Source: DATECU01 sp035286745 (lineage in GTDB: Bacteria; Acidobacteriota; Vicinamibacteria; Fen-336). Taken from it: 8,257 nt of DNA. The DNA is taken from assembly GCA_035286745.1 (NCBI GenBank), contig DATECU010000360.1, positions 1-8,257 on the forward strand. Direction: 5' to 3'. Shown here in pieces: positions 1 through 6,133 of this stretch (position 1 is the first letter of the stretch; each line of letters starts with the position of its first letter). The translations under genes and the position numbers were made by a program. The notes below the pieces were generated by a model. That model saw only the letters and a list, made by a program, of their open reading frames with translations. It ran no database searches and was not told where the DNA came from.

Positions 1-776
1 CACCCGCCGAGCGGGCCCGCGGCGTGGTGGCGGCCTCGGCCGGCAACCATGCGTTGGGGGTGGCCTTCGCCTGTGAAGCCCTGGGTGGCGAGATCCCGGC
101 GACCCTCTTCGTGCCCGAGACCGCCCCTGGTGCCAAGCTGGACAAGCTGCGGAGCTACCCGGTCACCATCCACGTGCAGGGCGCGACCTACGACGACGCC
201 TTCGCCCTGGCCTCCGCCTTCGCGGCCCAGACCGGGGCCGTCTACGTTCATGCGTTCGACGACCCGCGGACGGCTGCCGGGCAGGGGACGCTGGGCCTCG
301 AGATCCTGGAAGACCTTCCGGAGGTCGAGAGCATCCTGGTGCCGGTCGGCGGCGGCGGACTGCTGGCGGCGGTGGCGGTGGCGGTGAAGGCCGTCGCACC
401 TCAAGTGCGGCTGGTGGCGGTTCAGCCCGAGGCCTCGCCGGCTCTGCGCGAGTCGTTGCGCGAAGGGCGGCCGCTTCTCAACTATCCCGCGGGGCCGACG
501 CTCGCCGACGGCCTGGCCGGCGGCATCGGGGAGATCCTGTGGGCGCACCGCGGCCTGGTCGACGAGGTGGTCACCGTGACCGAGGATGAGATCGAGGACG
601 CCATCGCTGCCCTGGCCAGCCAGGACCAGGTGATCGCCGAAGGCTCGGGGGCGGTGGGCGTGGCCGCCCTGCGCGCCGGCCGGGTCAGGCTTGGTGAGGG
701 ACCGGTGGTGGCCGTCGTCACCGGGGGCAACCTGGAGGCCAGCGCGCTGGCCCGCATCCTCAGCCAGCGCCTGTGA
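1..776 (+). CDS. Threonine/serine dehydratase, PLP fold-type II (5' end missing)
   Basis: This is the C-terminal part of a pyridoxal-phosphate enzyme that deaminates threonine or serine to the 2-oxo acid plus ammonia. A serine racemase-like activity is possible. The frame is open from base 3, giving 257 visible residues. Visible motifs are SAGNHA (residues 12-17 of the visible part), a GGGG phosphate-binding loop in VPVGGGGLL (116-119), AEGSGA with Glu213, and VTGGN with Thr240 at the position that contacts the pyridine nitrogen in this family (Ser in serine racemase). The lysine motif SFKxRGA lies upstream of the window, so roughly 60-70 residues are missing compared with the usual 310-330. 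There is no C-terminal ACT domain, so it resembles short TdcB/serine-racemase forms rather than feedback-regulated IlvA. The stop overlaps the next start as GTGA, which implies an operon. Exact substrate cannot be told; family assignment is firm. Confidence 0.93.
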   Translation, partial: PAERARGVVAASAGNHALGVAFACEALGGEIPATLFVPETAPGAKLDKLRSYPVTIHVQGATYDDAFALASAFAAQTGAVYVHAFDDPRTAAGQGTLGLEILEDLPEVESILVPVGGGGLLAAVAVAVKAVAPQVRLVAVQPEASPALRESLREGRPLLNYPAGPTLADGLAGGIGEILWAHRGLVDEVVTVTEDEIEDAIAALASQDQVIAEGSGAVGVAALRAGRVRLGEGPVVAVVTGGNLEASALARILSQRL

Positions 777-1669
777 AGGTCGAGCCCAACCAGGGCGGTC
801 TCTTCCTGCCCGCGGCGGGAATGGTTCTGGGAGCGGCCGGCCTGCTCGTCGGGAGCCTGACCGGCGGGCTGTGGGGAGGGGTTCTCGGTCTCGCCCTGGG
901 CGCGTTCTCGGCCCTCCCCTTGGCACGGGTTATGCGCCGGCGCAGCTCGCGGCGGCGGGCCCTCTTGGCTCAGCCATTCCCCGAGGCCTGGCGTCGCTTC
1001 CTGCGGGAGAGCTACGACCACTTCGAGCGGCTACCTACCGACTGGCGCCGGCGCTTCGAGGACGACCTGCGCATCTTCCTGACCGAGAAGCGCATCACCG
1101 GTGTCGAGGTCGAGCTGAGCGACGAGCTGCGGCTGCTGGTCGCGGCCTCCGCGGTCACCCTCAGCCTGGGCTGGCCCGACTACGAGTGGGACCAGCTCAC
1201 CGAGGTCCTCCTCTACCCGCAGGATTTCGATCGCGATTGGAGCTTCGAGGACAGCGACCTGGCGGGCCAGGCTCACCCCTGGGGGACGGTCATTCTCTCG
1301 GCGCCGTCGCTTCAAGAGAGCTTCGAGGATCCCGACGACGCCTATCACGTCGGCCTTCACGAGTTCGCGCATCTGCTGGATGTGGAGCAGACGCACTTCG
1401 ACGGCATCCCCCGCGGGCTCTCGGGGGCCCCGGCAGAGGAGTGGGTGCACCTGGTGGACAAGGAGATGGAGCGGTTGCGCAAGGGCAAGTCGGTCCTCGA
1501 TCCCTACGGTGCCGAGGATCCGGTGGAGTTCCTGGCGGTGGCGGTGGAGGCGTTCTTCGAAGCGCCGCTCGCCTTGCGCCAGCGCCACCGCGAGCTGTAC
1601 GCAGTCCTCCGCGGCTACTTCGGCCAGGACCCCGCAGCCTGGGACGACGCCCGGGGCCTGCGGCTCTGA
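773..1669 (+). CDS. M90 (MtfA/DUF980-type) zinc peptidase with N-terminal membrane hairpin
   Basis: This 298-residue protein belongs to the MtfA family. The E. coli member is a cytosolic zinc aminopeptidase that also binds the glucose repressor Mlc. The zinc motif is HEFAH at 196-200. The third ligand is probably Glu259 in AVEAFFE, 63 residues after the first His, the same spacing as H149/E212 recalled for MtfA. The family entry FPEAWRRFL starts near residue 69 and the DP(V)EFLAVA block near 251. Unlike E. coli MtfA (about 265 residues, soluble), residues 11-50 are hydrophobic and glycine-rich and look like one or two membrane spans, followed by the basic run RRRSSRRR that should sit on the cytoplasmic side. 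The GTG start at 773 overlaps the dehydratase TGA. An in-frame ATG at 821 (residue 17) is an alternative that would start at the hydrophobic stretch. Fold and zinc site are confident; substrate and any Mlc-like partner are unknown. Confidence 0.88.
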   Translation: MKVEPNQGGLFLPAAGMVLGAAGLLVGSLTGGLWGGVLGLALGAFSALPLARVMRRRSSRRRALLAQPFPEAWRRFLRESYDHFERLPTDWRRRFEDDLRIFLTEKRITGVEVELSDELRLLVAASAVTLSLGWPDYEWDQLTEVLLYPQDFDRDWSFEDSDLAGQAHPWGTVILSAPSLQESFEDPDDAYHVGLHEFAHLLDVEQTHFDGIPRGLSGAPAEEWVHLVDKEMERLRKGKSVLDPYGAEDPVEFLAVAVEAFFEAPLALRQRHRELYAVLRGYFGQDPAAWDDARGLRL

Positions 1670-1678
1670 ACGGAACGG

Positions 1679-1861
1679 CAGCATTCAGCATTCAGCAGTC
1701 AGCATCAGCAACGGATGAAGCCGGCGGCCAGCCAGCCATTCTGATGGCTGATTGTCGTTCCGTCCGCTGTTCCCACCTCATTGCCTCCCCAGCTTCTCCC
1801 CGTCTGTCGTGGCTGAGTGCTGACCGCTGCCGGCCGTCGGTCCGATTGCTGATCGCTGCCC
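1679..1861. repeat. Intergenic inverted arrays of 7-base units (element A)
   Basis: The left arm (1679-1710) is built from AGC-ATTC, AGC-ATTC, AGC-AGTC, AGC-ATC units. The right arm has the reverse-complement type, GCTGAGT, GCTGACC, GCTGCC at 1812-1830, and again GCTGATC GCTGCCC at 1848-1861. The arms can pair imperfectly over about 18 bases around a spacer of about 100 bases. The same design recurs at 3021-3150. Together with the rest of 1670-1929 this leaves a 260-base gap in which I see no gene. Confidence 0.65.
1733..1750 (+). other. Short perfect hairpin inside element A
   Basis: CAGCCAT and ATGGCTG form a perfect 7-bp stem around the loop TCTG. It lies 64 bases after the peptidase stop. 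The following bases (ATTGTCGTTC) are only mildly T-rich, so it could be a weak terminator for the dehydratase-peptidase operon or just part of the repeat element. Confidence 0.35.
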
Positions 1862-1881
1862 GTCGCTCGCGCCACCTGAGC

Positions 1882-1911
1882 TTGACTTCACAGCGTTCCG
1901 TCCGCTACGGT
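1882..1911 (+). promoter_or_regulatory. Candidate sigma-70-type promoter for the YjbQ-like gene
   Basis: TTGACT (1882-1887) matches the -35 consensus at five of six bases. After 18 bases comes TACGGT (1906-1911), a GC-rich -10 that keeps the key TA...T positions. Transcription would start near 1918, about 12 bases before the ATG at 1930, leaving a very short leader without a convincing Shine-Dalgarno sequence. One copy of a 13-bp direct repeat (CGTTCCGTCCGCT) lies across the spacer and the start of the -10. Confidence 0.4.
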
Positions 1912-1929
1912 AGGGCTTCGGCACTAGGC

Positions 1930-3000
1930 ATGGCGACACCTCCGACCGAGCTCACCCTCACCGTTTCGCCCTCCGCGCGCTACGACCTCATCGACATGAC
2001 CAAGCGGGTCCGTCGCGAGTGCGGCGAGGCGCTCGACCGCTACCGCAAGGCCCTCTACTGCTCCCACCACACCACCGCCGGCTATCTGGACCACAGCCTG
2101 GCTTCCCGCCTGCGGCACGAGAGCCACCATCTCTCCCACTTCTTCGGGGCTTTCCGCGCCCTGTTCCCGCCCGGCGCCGAGTACCAGCACGACCAGATGG
2201 ACCTGCGCAGCGAGCTGTCGGATGAGCAGAAGGGGGTCGAGCCCAGAAACGCCGATTCCCACCTGACCTTCATCGGCGCCGGCATGCGGAACTGCGTCAC
2301 CTACCGCAACGACCCGGAGACGCCCGTCTACTTCATCGAGCTGGACGGCGTGAACGAGGGCACCCGCAGGGTTCGCTCCACCAGCATCCTGGCCTACGAC
2401 CAGGAGGAGTTCGTGCATCGGGCCACCATCCCGGTGCCGGTGTCTCGACACCCCGTGGACTCCATCAACCTGGCCGATCCCCGGGTCGGGTTCCTGGACG
2501 AGGTGAACGAGCTGCTGGCGCGGTACGGCATCGAGAAAGGCCGGGTGGACATCACGCTGGCGCCCCAGGAACGGCACGCCGGGGTCACCGTCAACGAGTA
2601 CGAGACGCTGCTCATGCAGCACGACCTGCCCGAGGTGCTCAAGAACCCGCTGAAGTACGCGGCGCTCCGCGGCCGGCACATGCTGGACGACCCGCTGGCC
2701 ATCCCGGGCAAGACCATCAACTACGCCAAGTACGACTTCGTCCAGGTCGTCAACTCGCTGATGGAGGCGTTCCGCTTCAACGAGTCGGTGGTGGAGAAGC
2801 TCTTGGCCCGCATCATGGAGATCCCCGCCCGCCGCTTCCTGGGCATGAAGCGCAGCGTCAGCTTCCTGGCCTCCGACGGCAACATGGGTGGACCGGCTCG
2901 CATCGTGCGCGGCCGCTACCAGAGTCCGATCCTGGTCCAGTGGCGCGCCGCCGATCGCCAGGTCCGCGCCCTCGCGGTCACGCTGGTTCGTTTTCGCTAG
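1930..3000 (+). CDS. Tandem YjbQ/UPF0047-like two-domain protein
   Basis: This 356-residue protein has no signal peptide or membrane span. The N-terminal half is YjbQ-like: YDLIDMTKRV near residue 18, HTTAGY at 47-52, ADSHLTFIGAG at 108-118 (matching the family's histidine-containing block), and YFIELDG at 134-140 followed by an RVR strand. YjbQ proteins are about 130-140 residues long and are known as secondary thiamine-phosphate synthases because members can replace ThiE. The second half repeats the layout: VGFLDEVNELL, then ERHAGVTVNE at 214-223, and finally GRYQSPILVQW (328-338) with an RQVR strand like the family's G-W-Q-I-E ending. It also carries an extra stretch of about 80 residues (roughly 240-320). 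I therefore read it as a duplicated, diverged YjbQ. The frame is open far upstream, but that part overlaps other genes and repeats, so ATG 1930 is chosen. It is monocistronic. Thiamin-related activity is inference only. Confidence 0.8.
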   Translation: MATPPTELTLTVSPSARYDLIDMTKRVRRECGEALDRYRKALYCSHHTTAGYLDHSLASRLRHESHHLSHFFGAFRALFPPGAEYQHDQMDLRSELSDEQKGVEPRNADSHLTFIGAGMRNCVTYRNDPETPVYFIELDGVNEGTRRVRSTSILAYDQEEFVHRATIPVPVSRHPVDSINLADPRVGFLDEVNELLARYGIEKGRVDITLAPQERHAGVTVNEYETLLMQHDLPEVLKNPLKYAALRGRHMLDDPLAIPGKTINYAKYDFVQVVNSLMEAFRFNESVVEKLLARIMEIPARRFLGMKRSVSFLASDGNMGGPARIVRGRYQSPILVQWRAADRQVRALAVTLVRFR

Positions 3001-3020
3001 CGGCACCGCCGGCGTCACGG

Positions 3021-3150
3021 CAGTCAGCGTTCAGCACTCGGCATTCAGCTACGGCGGTGAGCCCGTGGGGACGTGGTCTCTTGCTTCGCTCTGTCCGTCT
3101 CTCAAGCCTCGGGTTCGGCCGTTGCTGACGGCTGACCGCTGATTGCTCGG
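3021..3150. repeat. Intergenic inverted arrays of 7-base units (element B)
   Basis: The left arm (3021-3049) reads as AGTC-AGC, GTTC-AGC, ACTC-GGC, ATTC-AGC. The right arm (3124-3150) reads GCTGACG, GCTGACC, GCTGATT, GCTCGG. The arms are opposite in orientation and can pair over about 15 bases with mismatches. The unit, period and arrangement match element A at 1679-1861, so both sides of the YjbQ-like gene carry the same kind of element. No gene is visible in the 192-base gap 3001-3192. Confidence 0.65.
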
Positions 3151-3173
3151 CCGGCGGACAACGCCGGCTGAGC
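3145..3173. other. 12-bp GC-rich hairpin (terminator or operator candidate)
   Basis: GCTCGGCCGGCG pairs with CGCCGGCTGAGC around the loop GACAA, with a single G-T wobble. No T-run follows on the plus strand, so it is not a classical intrinsic terminator. It sits 145 bases after the YjbQ-like stop and directly upstream of the TATACT box at 3180, where a -35 element or operator would be expected. It also overlaps the end of element B. Confidence 0.5.
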
Positions 3174-3179
3174 CCGCGC

Positions 3180-3185
3180 TATACT
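3180..3185 (+). promoter_or_regulatory. TATACT -10 box, probably giving a leaderless mRNA
   Basis: TATACT matches the -10 consensus at five of six bases and stands out in this GC-rich stretch. It is seven bases from the kinase GTG at 3193, so the first transcribed base would be at or next to the start codon. The bases between are pyrimidines with no Shine-Dalgarno sequence. A weak -35 with GACA (3155-3160) would need a long 19-base spacer. Confidence 0.5.
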
Positions 3186-3192
3186 CCCCCCC

Positions 3193-4278
3193 GTGGGGCG
3201 CCGGCCTCTCCCGTCACAAGACGACTTCCTCTCCGGCCTGGGGGCCGCGTTGATCGACGCCCTGCCCAGCAGCCTGTACGTCGTAGACCGCCAGCTCAGG
3301 CTGGTGGTCTGGAACAGCCGGCGCGAGCAGGGGCCCCTGGGCCGCCCTCGCGGCGAGGTGCTGGGCCGCCCCCTCCGCGAGGTCCTGGGACCGCAGGGGT
3401 TCAAGGCCACGCTGCCCACCCTCACCCGAATCTTCGAGACCGGTGAGACCCAGGAGGAGACGATCGAAACCGAGGCAGCGCGGCTCTTCCATCTGCGCCG
3501 CATCCCGGTGATCCAGGGCAAGACGGTGACCCACGTCCTTTGCTGGTTCGAGGACATCACCGAGCAGAAGGCCCTGGAGATGCGGGTGATCGCTTCCGAC
3601 CGGCTGGCTTTCCTGGGCCAGTTGGTCGCTGGGGTGGCCCACGAGATCTCGAACCCGCTCGCCGGCATCGCCGGTTGCGCGGAGGCGTTAGCTTCACTCG
3701 CTATGCATAGCCCGGGAAAGGCCCATCGCGAAGCCCGCGAGTTTCGCGACCTGATCCGCGGCGAGGTGGCCCGCTGCGAGAGGATCGTGAGGTCGCTCCT
3801 GGACACCGCCCGCCCCAGCCAGGGAGCCACCGCCGACGTGGCGGCGGTGGTGGCGAGCGCCCTCCGGTTGCTGGATCGCCACCCCGCGTTCTCGCGGGTG
3901 AAGGTGGTCTCGCGCATCTCCGCCGACCTGCCGCCGGCCAAGATCGAACCGGATTTCCTGAAGCAGGTGGTGACGGCCCTGGCGGTGAACGCCGCCCGGG
4001 CCATGTCCGGCGGCGGCACCCTCACCCTGCGCGCCGTCCGCGGCAGCGATCTGATCCACCTGGACGTGCTCGACACCGGCCCCGGCGTCGCCCCGGAGCT
4101 GCGCAGCCAGATCTTCAAACCCTACTTCACCACCGATCCCGAGCGGGGCACCGGCCTCGGCCTGGCCATCGCCCGCAGCCTGGTGCGAGGCCGCGGCGGC
4201 GACCTGGTGCTGCGCCCGCGCCAGCGCCCCGGCGGCTCGTTCAGGGTCACTCTCAAGGCAGGAGCCACCCGGTCATGA
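3193..4278 (+). CDS. Soluble PAS-domain sensor histidine kinase (NtrB-like)
   Basis: This 361-residue kinase is the likely phosphodonor for the NtrC-type regulator that follows. Residues 17-128 form a PAS domain (LYVVDRQLRLVVWN to FEDITEQ). The HisKA H-box is VAHEISNPL with phospho-accepting His150. The ATPase domain shows Asn266 in the N-box, DTGPGV (294-299), the F-box FKPYFTT (309-314) and GTGLGL (319-324), so all catalytic elements are present. There is no membrane segment, so it should sense a cytosolic signal through PAS. The GTG start at 3193 places 16 residues before the PAS domain; a later TTG at 3250 would cut into it. The stop overlaps the next gene as ATGA, which indicates translational coupling. 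Nothing in the PAS sequence identifies the ligand. Confidence 0.93.
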   Translation: MGRRPLPSQDDFLSGLGAALIDALPSSLYVVDRQLRLVVWNSRREQGPLGRPRGEVLGRPLREVLGPQGFKATLPTLTRIFETGETQEETIETEAARLFHLRRIPVIQGKTVTHVLCWFEDITEQKALEMRVIASDRLAFLGQLVAGVAHEISNPLAGIAGCAEALASLAMHSPGKAHREAREFRDLIRGEVARCERIVRSLLDTARPSQGATADVAAVVASALRLLDRHPAFSRVKVVSRISADLPPAKIEPDFLKQVVTALAVNAARAMSGGGTLTLRAVRGSDLIHLDVLDTGPGVAPELRSQIFKPYFTTDPERGTGLGLAIARSLVRGRGGDLVLRPRQRPGGSFRVTLKAGATRS

Positions 4279-5627
4279 ACCCGTCCTATCGCGTGCTCAT
4301 CGCCGAAGACGAAGCCACCTACGCCATGACGGTCGCCCGTTTCCTCCAGGAGCGAGGCCACGAGGTCAAGGTGTGCCCGACCGGCAAGGCCGCCTTCAAG
4401 GCTCTGGCCGAGACGGAGTGGGACGTTTTGCTGCTGGACCTGAAGCTCCCCGACGCCGACGGGGTCGAGATCCTGTCCCGGGTGCGGCAGGAGCACGAGG
4501 ACCTGCAGACCATCATCGTCACCGGCTTCGCCAACGTGGACTCGGCCATCAGCTCCATGCGTTTGGGGGCCTTTGACTACCTGACGAAGCCGCCTAACTT
4601 CGAAGAGCTGGCCATGCGGGTCACCAAGGCCGGGGAGAAAACGCTCCTGGAGCGGGAGAACCGACGCCTCCGTTTCCAAGTGCAGCGCGGGCTCTCCACC
4701 GACTTCGCCACCCGCTCCCACGCCATGAAGCAGGTCATCCGCACCCTGGAGAAGGTGGCGGCTTCCAAGACGCCGGTCCTCATCGAGGGCGAGAGCGGGG
4801 TGGGCAAGGAGATCCTGGCCCAGCACCTGCACCGCGTCTCCCCCCGCGCCTCCCGCGCCTTCATCGATCTGAACTGCGCCGCCTTCGCCGCCTCGCTCCT
4901 GGAGAGCGAGCTGTTCGGCCACGAACGGGGCGCCTTCACCGGCGCCACCGGCGAGAAGCCGGGCCTGGTGGAGGTGGCCGACGGGGGGACGCTGTTCCTG
5001 GACGAGGTCGGCGAGATGGCGATGGAGCTGCAGAGCAAGTTCCTGCGGGTGCTCGACAGCGGGACCTTCTACCGGGTGGGGGCCACCCGCAAGCGCCGGG
5101 CCGACTTCCGTTTGGTGGCCGCCACCAACCGCGACCTTCAGGCCGAGGTGGCGGCCGGCCGCTTCCGCAAGGATCTCTTCTACCGCATCCACGGGGTCAA
5201 GGTGGTGGTGCCCCCGCTGCGCGAGCGCCCGGAGGACATCCCGCTCTTGATCGAGCACTTCGCCCGCACGCTGGCCCTGCCGCGCCGCTTCTCGCCCCAG
5301 GCGCTCGAGGCGCTGGCGGCGCACGACTGGCCCGGCAACGTCCGCGAGCTTCGCTATGCGGTCGAGCGGGCGGGCCTGCTGGCCGAGCACGACGTCATCG
5401 ACGTGAGCGACCTGCCCCCGGAGCTTCTGTCTGCCGACTCGCGCCCGGTCGCCTCGGCGGCCTTAGACGAGGACGAGGAGTCGGGCCGCGAGGCCCGGTC
5501 CCTGCCCGATCCGGCACGGGTGCGGCAGGCGCTGGAGCAGGCGAAATGGCGCCGGCAGAAGGCCGCCGAGATCCTCGGGGTCTCGCCCCGGACGCTGTTT
5601 CGCTGGATGCAGCGCCTCGGCCTCTGA
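4275..5627 (+). CDS. NtrC-family sigma-54 response regulator
   Basis: This 450-residue protein has the standard three-part layout. The receiver domain (about 4-118) has an acidic pocket at Glu11/Asp12, phospho-acceptor Asp55 in LLLDLKLPD, Thr83 and Lys105. The AAA+ domain (about 140-368) has Walker A GESGVGKE at 172-179, GAFTGA at 219-224 for contact with sigma-54, Walker B LFLDE with Asp243/Glu244, and the arginine-bearing RFRKDLFYR segment. A short acidic linker leads to a Fis-type helix-turn-helix at about 409-448 (KAAEILGVSPRTLFRWMQRLGL region). GAFTGA is intact, so it should activate transcription with sigma-54 after phosphorylation by the kinase encoded just upstream. Its target promoters are not evident; I found no convincing -24/-12 site ahead of any gene in the window. 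Its 3' end faces a convergent receiver gene. Confidence 0.96.
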   Translation: MNPSYRVLIAEDEATYAMTVARFLQERGHEVKVCPTGKAAFKALAETEWDVLLLDLKLPDADGVEILSRVRQEHEDLQTIIVTGFANVDSAISSMRLGAFDYLTKPPNFEELAMRVTKAGEKTLLERENRRLRFQVQRGLSTDFATRSHAMKQVIRTLEKVAASKTPVLIEGESGVGKEILAQHLHRVSPRASRAFIDLNCAAFAASLLESELFGHERGAFTGATGEKPGLVEVADGGTLFLDEVGEMAMELQSKFLRVLDSGTFYRVGATRKRRADFRLVAATNRDLQAEVAAGRFRKDLFYRIHGVKVVVPPLRERPEDIPLLIEHFARTLALPRRFSPQALEALAAHDWPGNVRELRYAVERAGLLAEHDVIDVSDLPPELLSADSRPVASAALDEDEESGREARSLPDPARVRQALEQAKWRRQKAAEILGVSPRTLFRWMQRLGL

Positions 5628-5949
5628 GCAGCACCGCCAGCGAGGCCTTGCGGCAGACGGGAAAGCCGAGCGCCGCCTCCAGCAGCCGGTCCCTGCCCAA
5701 CTGCGCCCCCAGGCTCAGCACCAGACCGGCCACCCGGGAGGAGAGGTCCCGCGCCAGCTCCACCCCCCCGCCCTTCATGAAGACATCGACCACCGCAAGG
5801 TCGAAGTCCTCACCCTTGGCGGCCAGGAGCGCCTGGGCCCGGGTGCTCACCACCCGCACCCGGTCCCCCTGGTGCCTCAGCACGGCGGCCAGGGCTCGAC
5901 CGCAGTCGGTATCGGGATCCACGAGGAGCACACGGCGCGGGCGCGGCAC
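5395..5949 (-). CDS. Single-domain receiver protein, 3' end antisense to the sigma-54 regulator gene
   Basis: Read from a GTG at 5949, the protein begins MPRPRRVLLVDPDTD and shows a complete receiver domain: Asp11/Asp13 pocket, phospho-acceptor Asp55 in LAVVDVF, Ser79 in LVLSLG, and Lys101 in VCRKASLAVLL. The usual Pro after this Lys is Ala. The domain ends near residue 110 (base 5620), within ten bases of the convergent regulator's stop at 5625-5627. No stop occurs there. The frame runs on to 5395, adding about 74 residues of Pro/Arg/Ala-rich sequence that is antisense to the regulator's helix-turn-helix coding region and is probably not conserved. Total predicted length is 184 residues. No output domain is seen, so it could act like CheY/Spo0F-type lone receivers. 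There is no clear Shine-Dalgarno sequence. The start is moderately certain, the far end uncertain. Confidence 0.7.
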   Translation of the reverse strand: MPRPRRVLLVDPDTDCGRALAAVLRHQGDRVRVVSTRAQALLAAKGEDFDLAVVDVFMKGGGVELARDLSSRVAGLVLSLGAQLGRDRLLEAALGFPVCRKASLAVLLRGRGAASSETASGARPRGSRRPSAGAISPAPAPAAPVPDRAGTGPRGPTPRPRLRPPRRPGASRQTEAPGAGRSRR

Positions 5950-6029
5950 AGCCGCCCAAGGAGCAAGCGGCGTACCAGCGCAAAACCCCGCAAAGTGTGG
6001 GTTTGGTGGACGCTCGGGCCGCCACCTTC

Positions 6030-6043
6030 CGGACACGTGTCCG
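6030..6043. promoter_or_regulatory. Perfect 14-bp palindrome, operator candidate in divergent region
   Basis: CGGACACGTGTCCG is its own reverse complement. It lies in the 184-base gap between the divergently transcribed receiver (start 5949) and CHASE4 kinase (start 6134) genes. A further copy of its half-site context, TCCGGAC, occurs at 6047-6053, in direct repeat with 6028-6034 at a 19-base spacing, close to two helical turns. This arrangement is typical of a dimeric regulator site. The binding protein is unknown. No clear promoter boxes were found for either gene. Confidence 0.45.
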
Positions 6044-6120
6044 CAATCCGGACGGGAAGACCGCCTGCTCGGTCCGCAGTGGCCGGCGGGTGGCCCCGGC
6101 ACGCGGGGCACGGATCTTGC

Positions 6121-6124
6121 GGAG
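6121..6124 (+). promoter_or_regulatory. Ribosome binding site for the CHASE4 kinase
   Basis: GGAG lies nine bases before the GTG at 6134. It supports that start over a nearby out-of-frame ATG at 6139. Confidence 0.55.
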
Positions 6125-6133
6125 CGCCGTGGT

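Noticed and set aside
921..935. Sigma-54-like site TGGCACGGGTTATGC
   Set aside because: Spacing and GG/GC positions fit a -24/-12 promoter, but it lies inside the peptidase gene in an arginine-rich coding stretch and no gene starts shortly downstream.
1679..1861. CRISPR array
   Set aside because: The repeated units are only 7 bases long, adjacent and inverted between the arms. There are no 25-40 base repeats with unique spacers and no cas genes.
691..1929. In-frame upstream extension of the YjbQ-like gene back to base 691
   Set aside because: The extension overlaps the dehydratase and peptidase genes in another frame, then runs through the repeat arrays. Family similarity begins only after ATG 1930.
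1924..3018. Open frame on the minus strand (364 codons) opposite the YjbQ-like gene
   Set aside because: The plus strand carries recognisable YjbQ motifs through its whole length. The minus frame is compositionally biased (D, V, H, Q, G) and without motifs.
4122..5390. Long open frame on the minus strand (422 codons) opposite the sigma-54 regulator
   Set aside because: It is the antisense shadow of a clearly conserved NtrC-type gene in GC-rich DNA. Its translation is rich in repeats of G, A, H, Q and V and shows no family motif.
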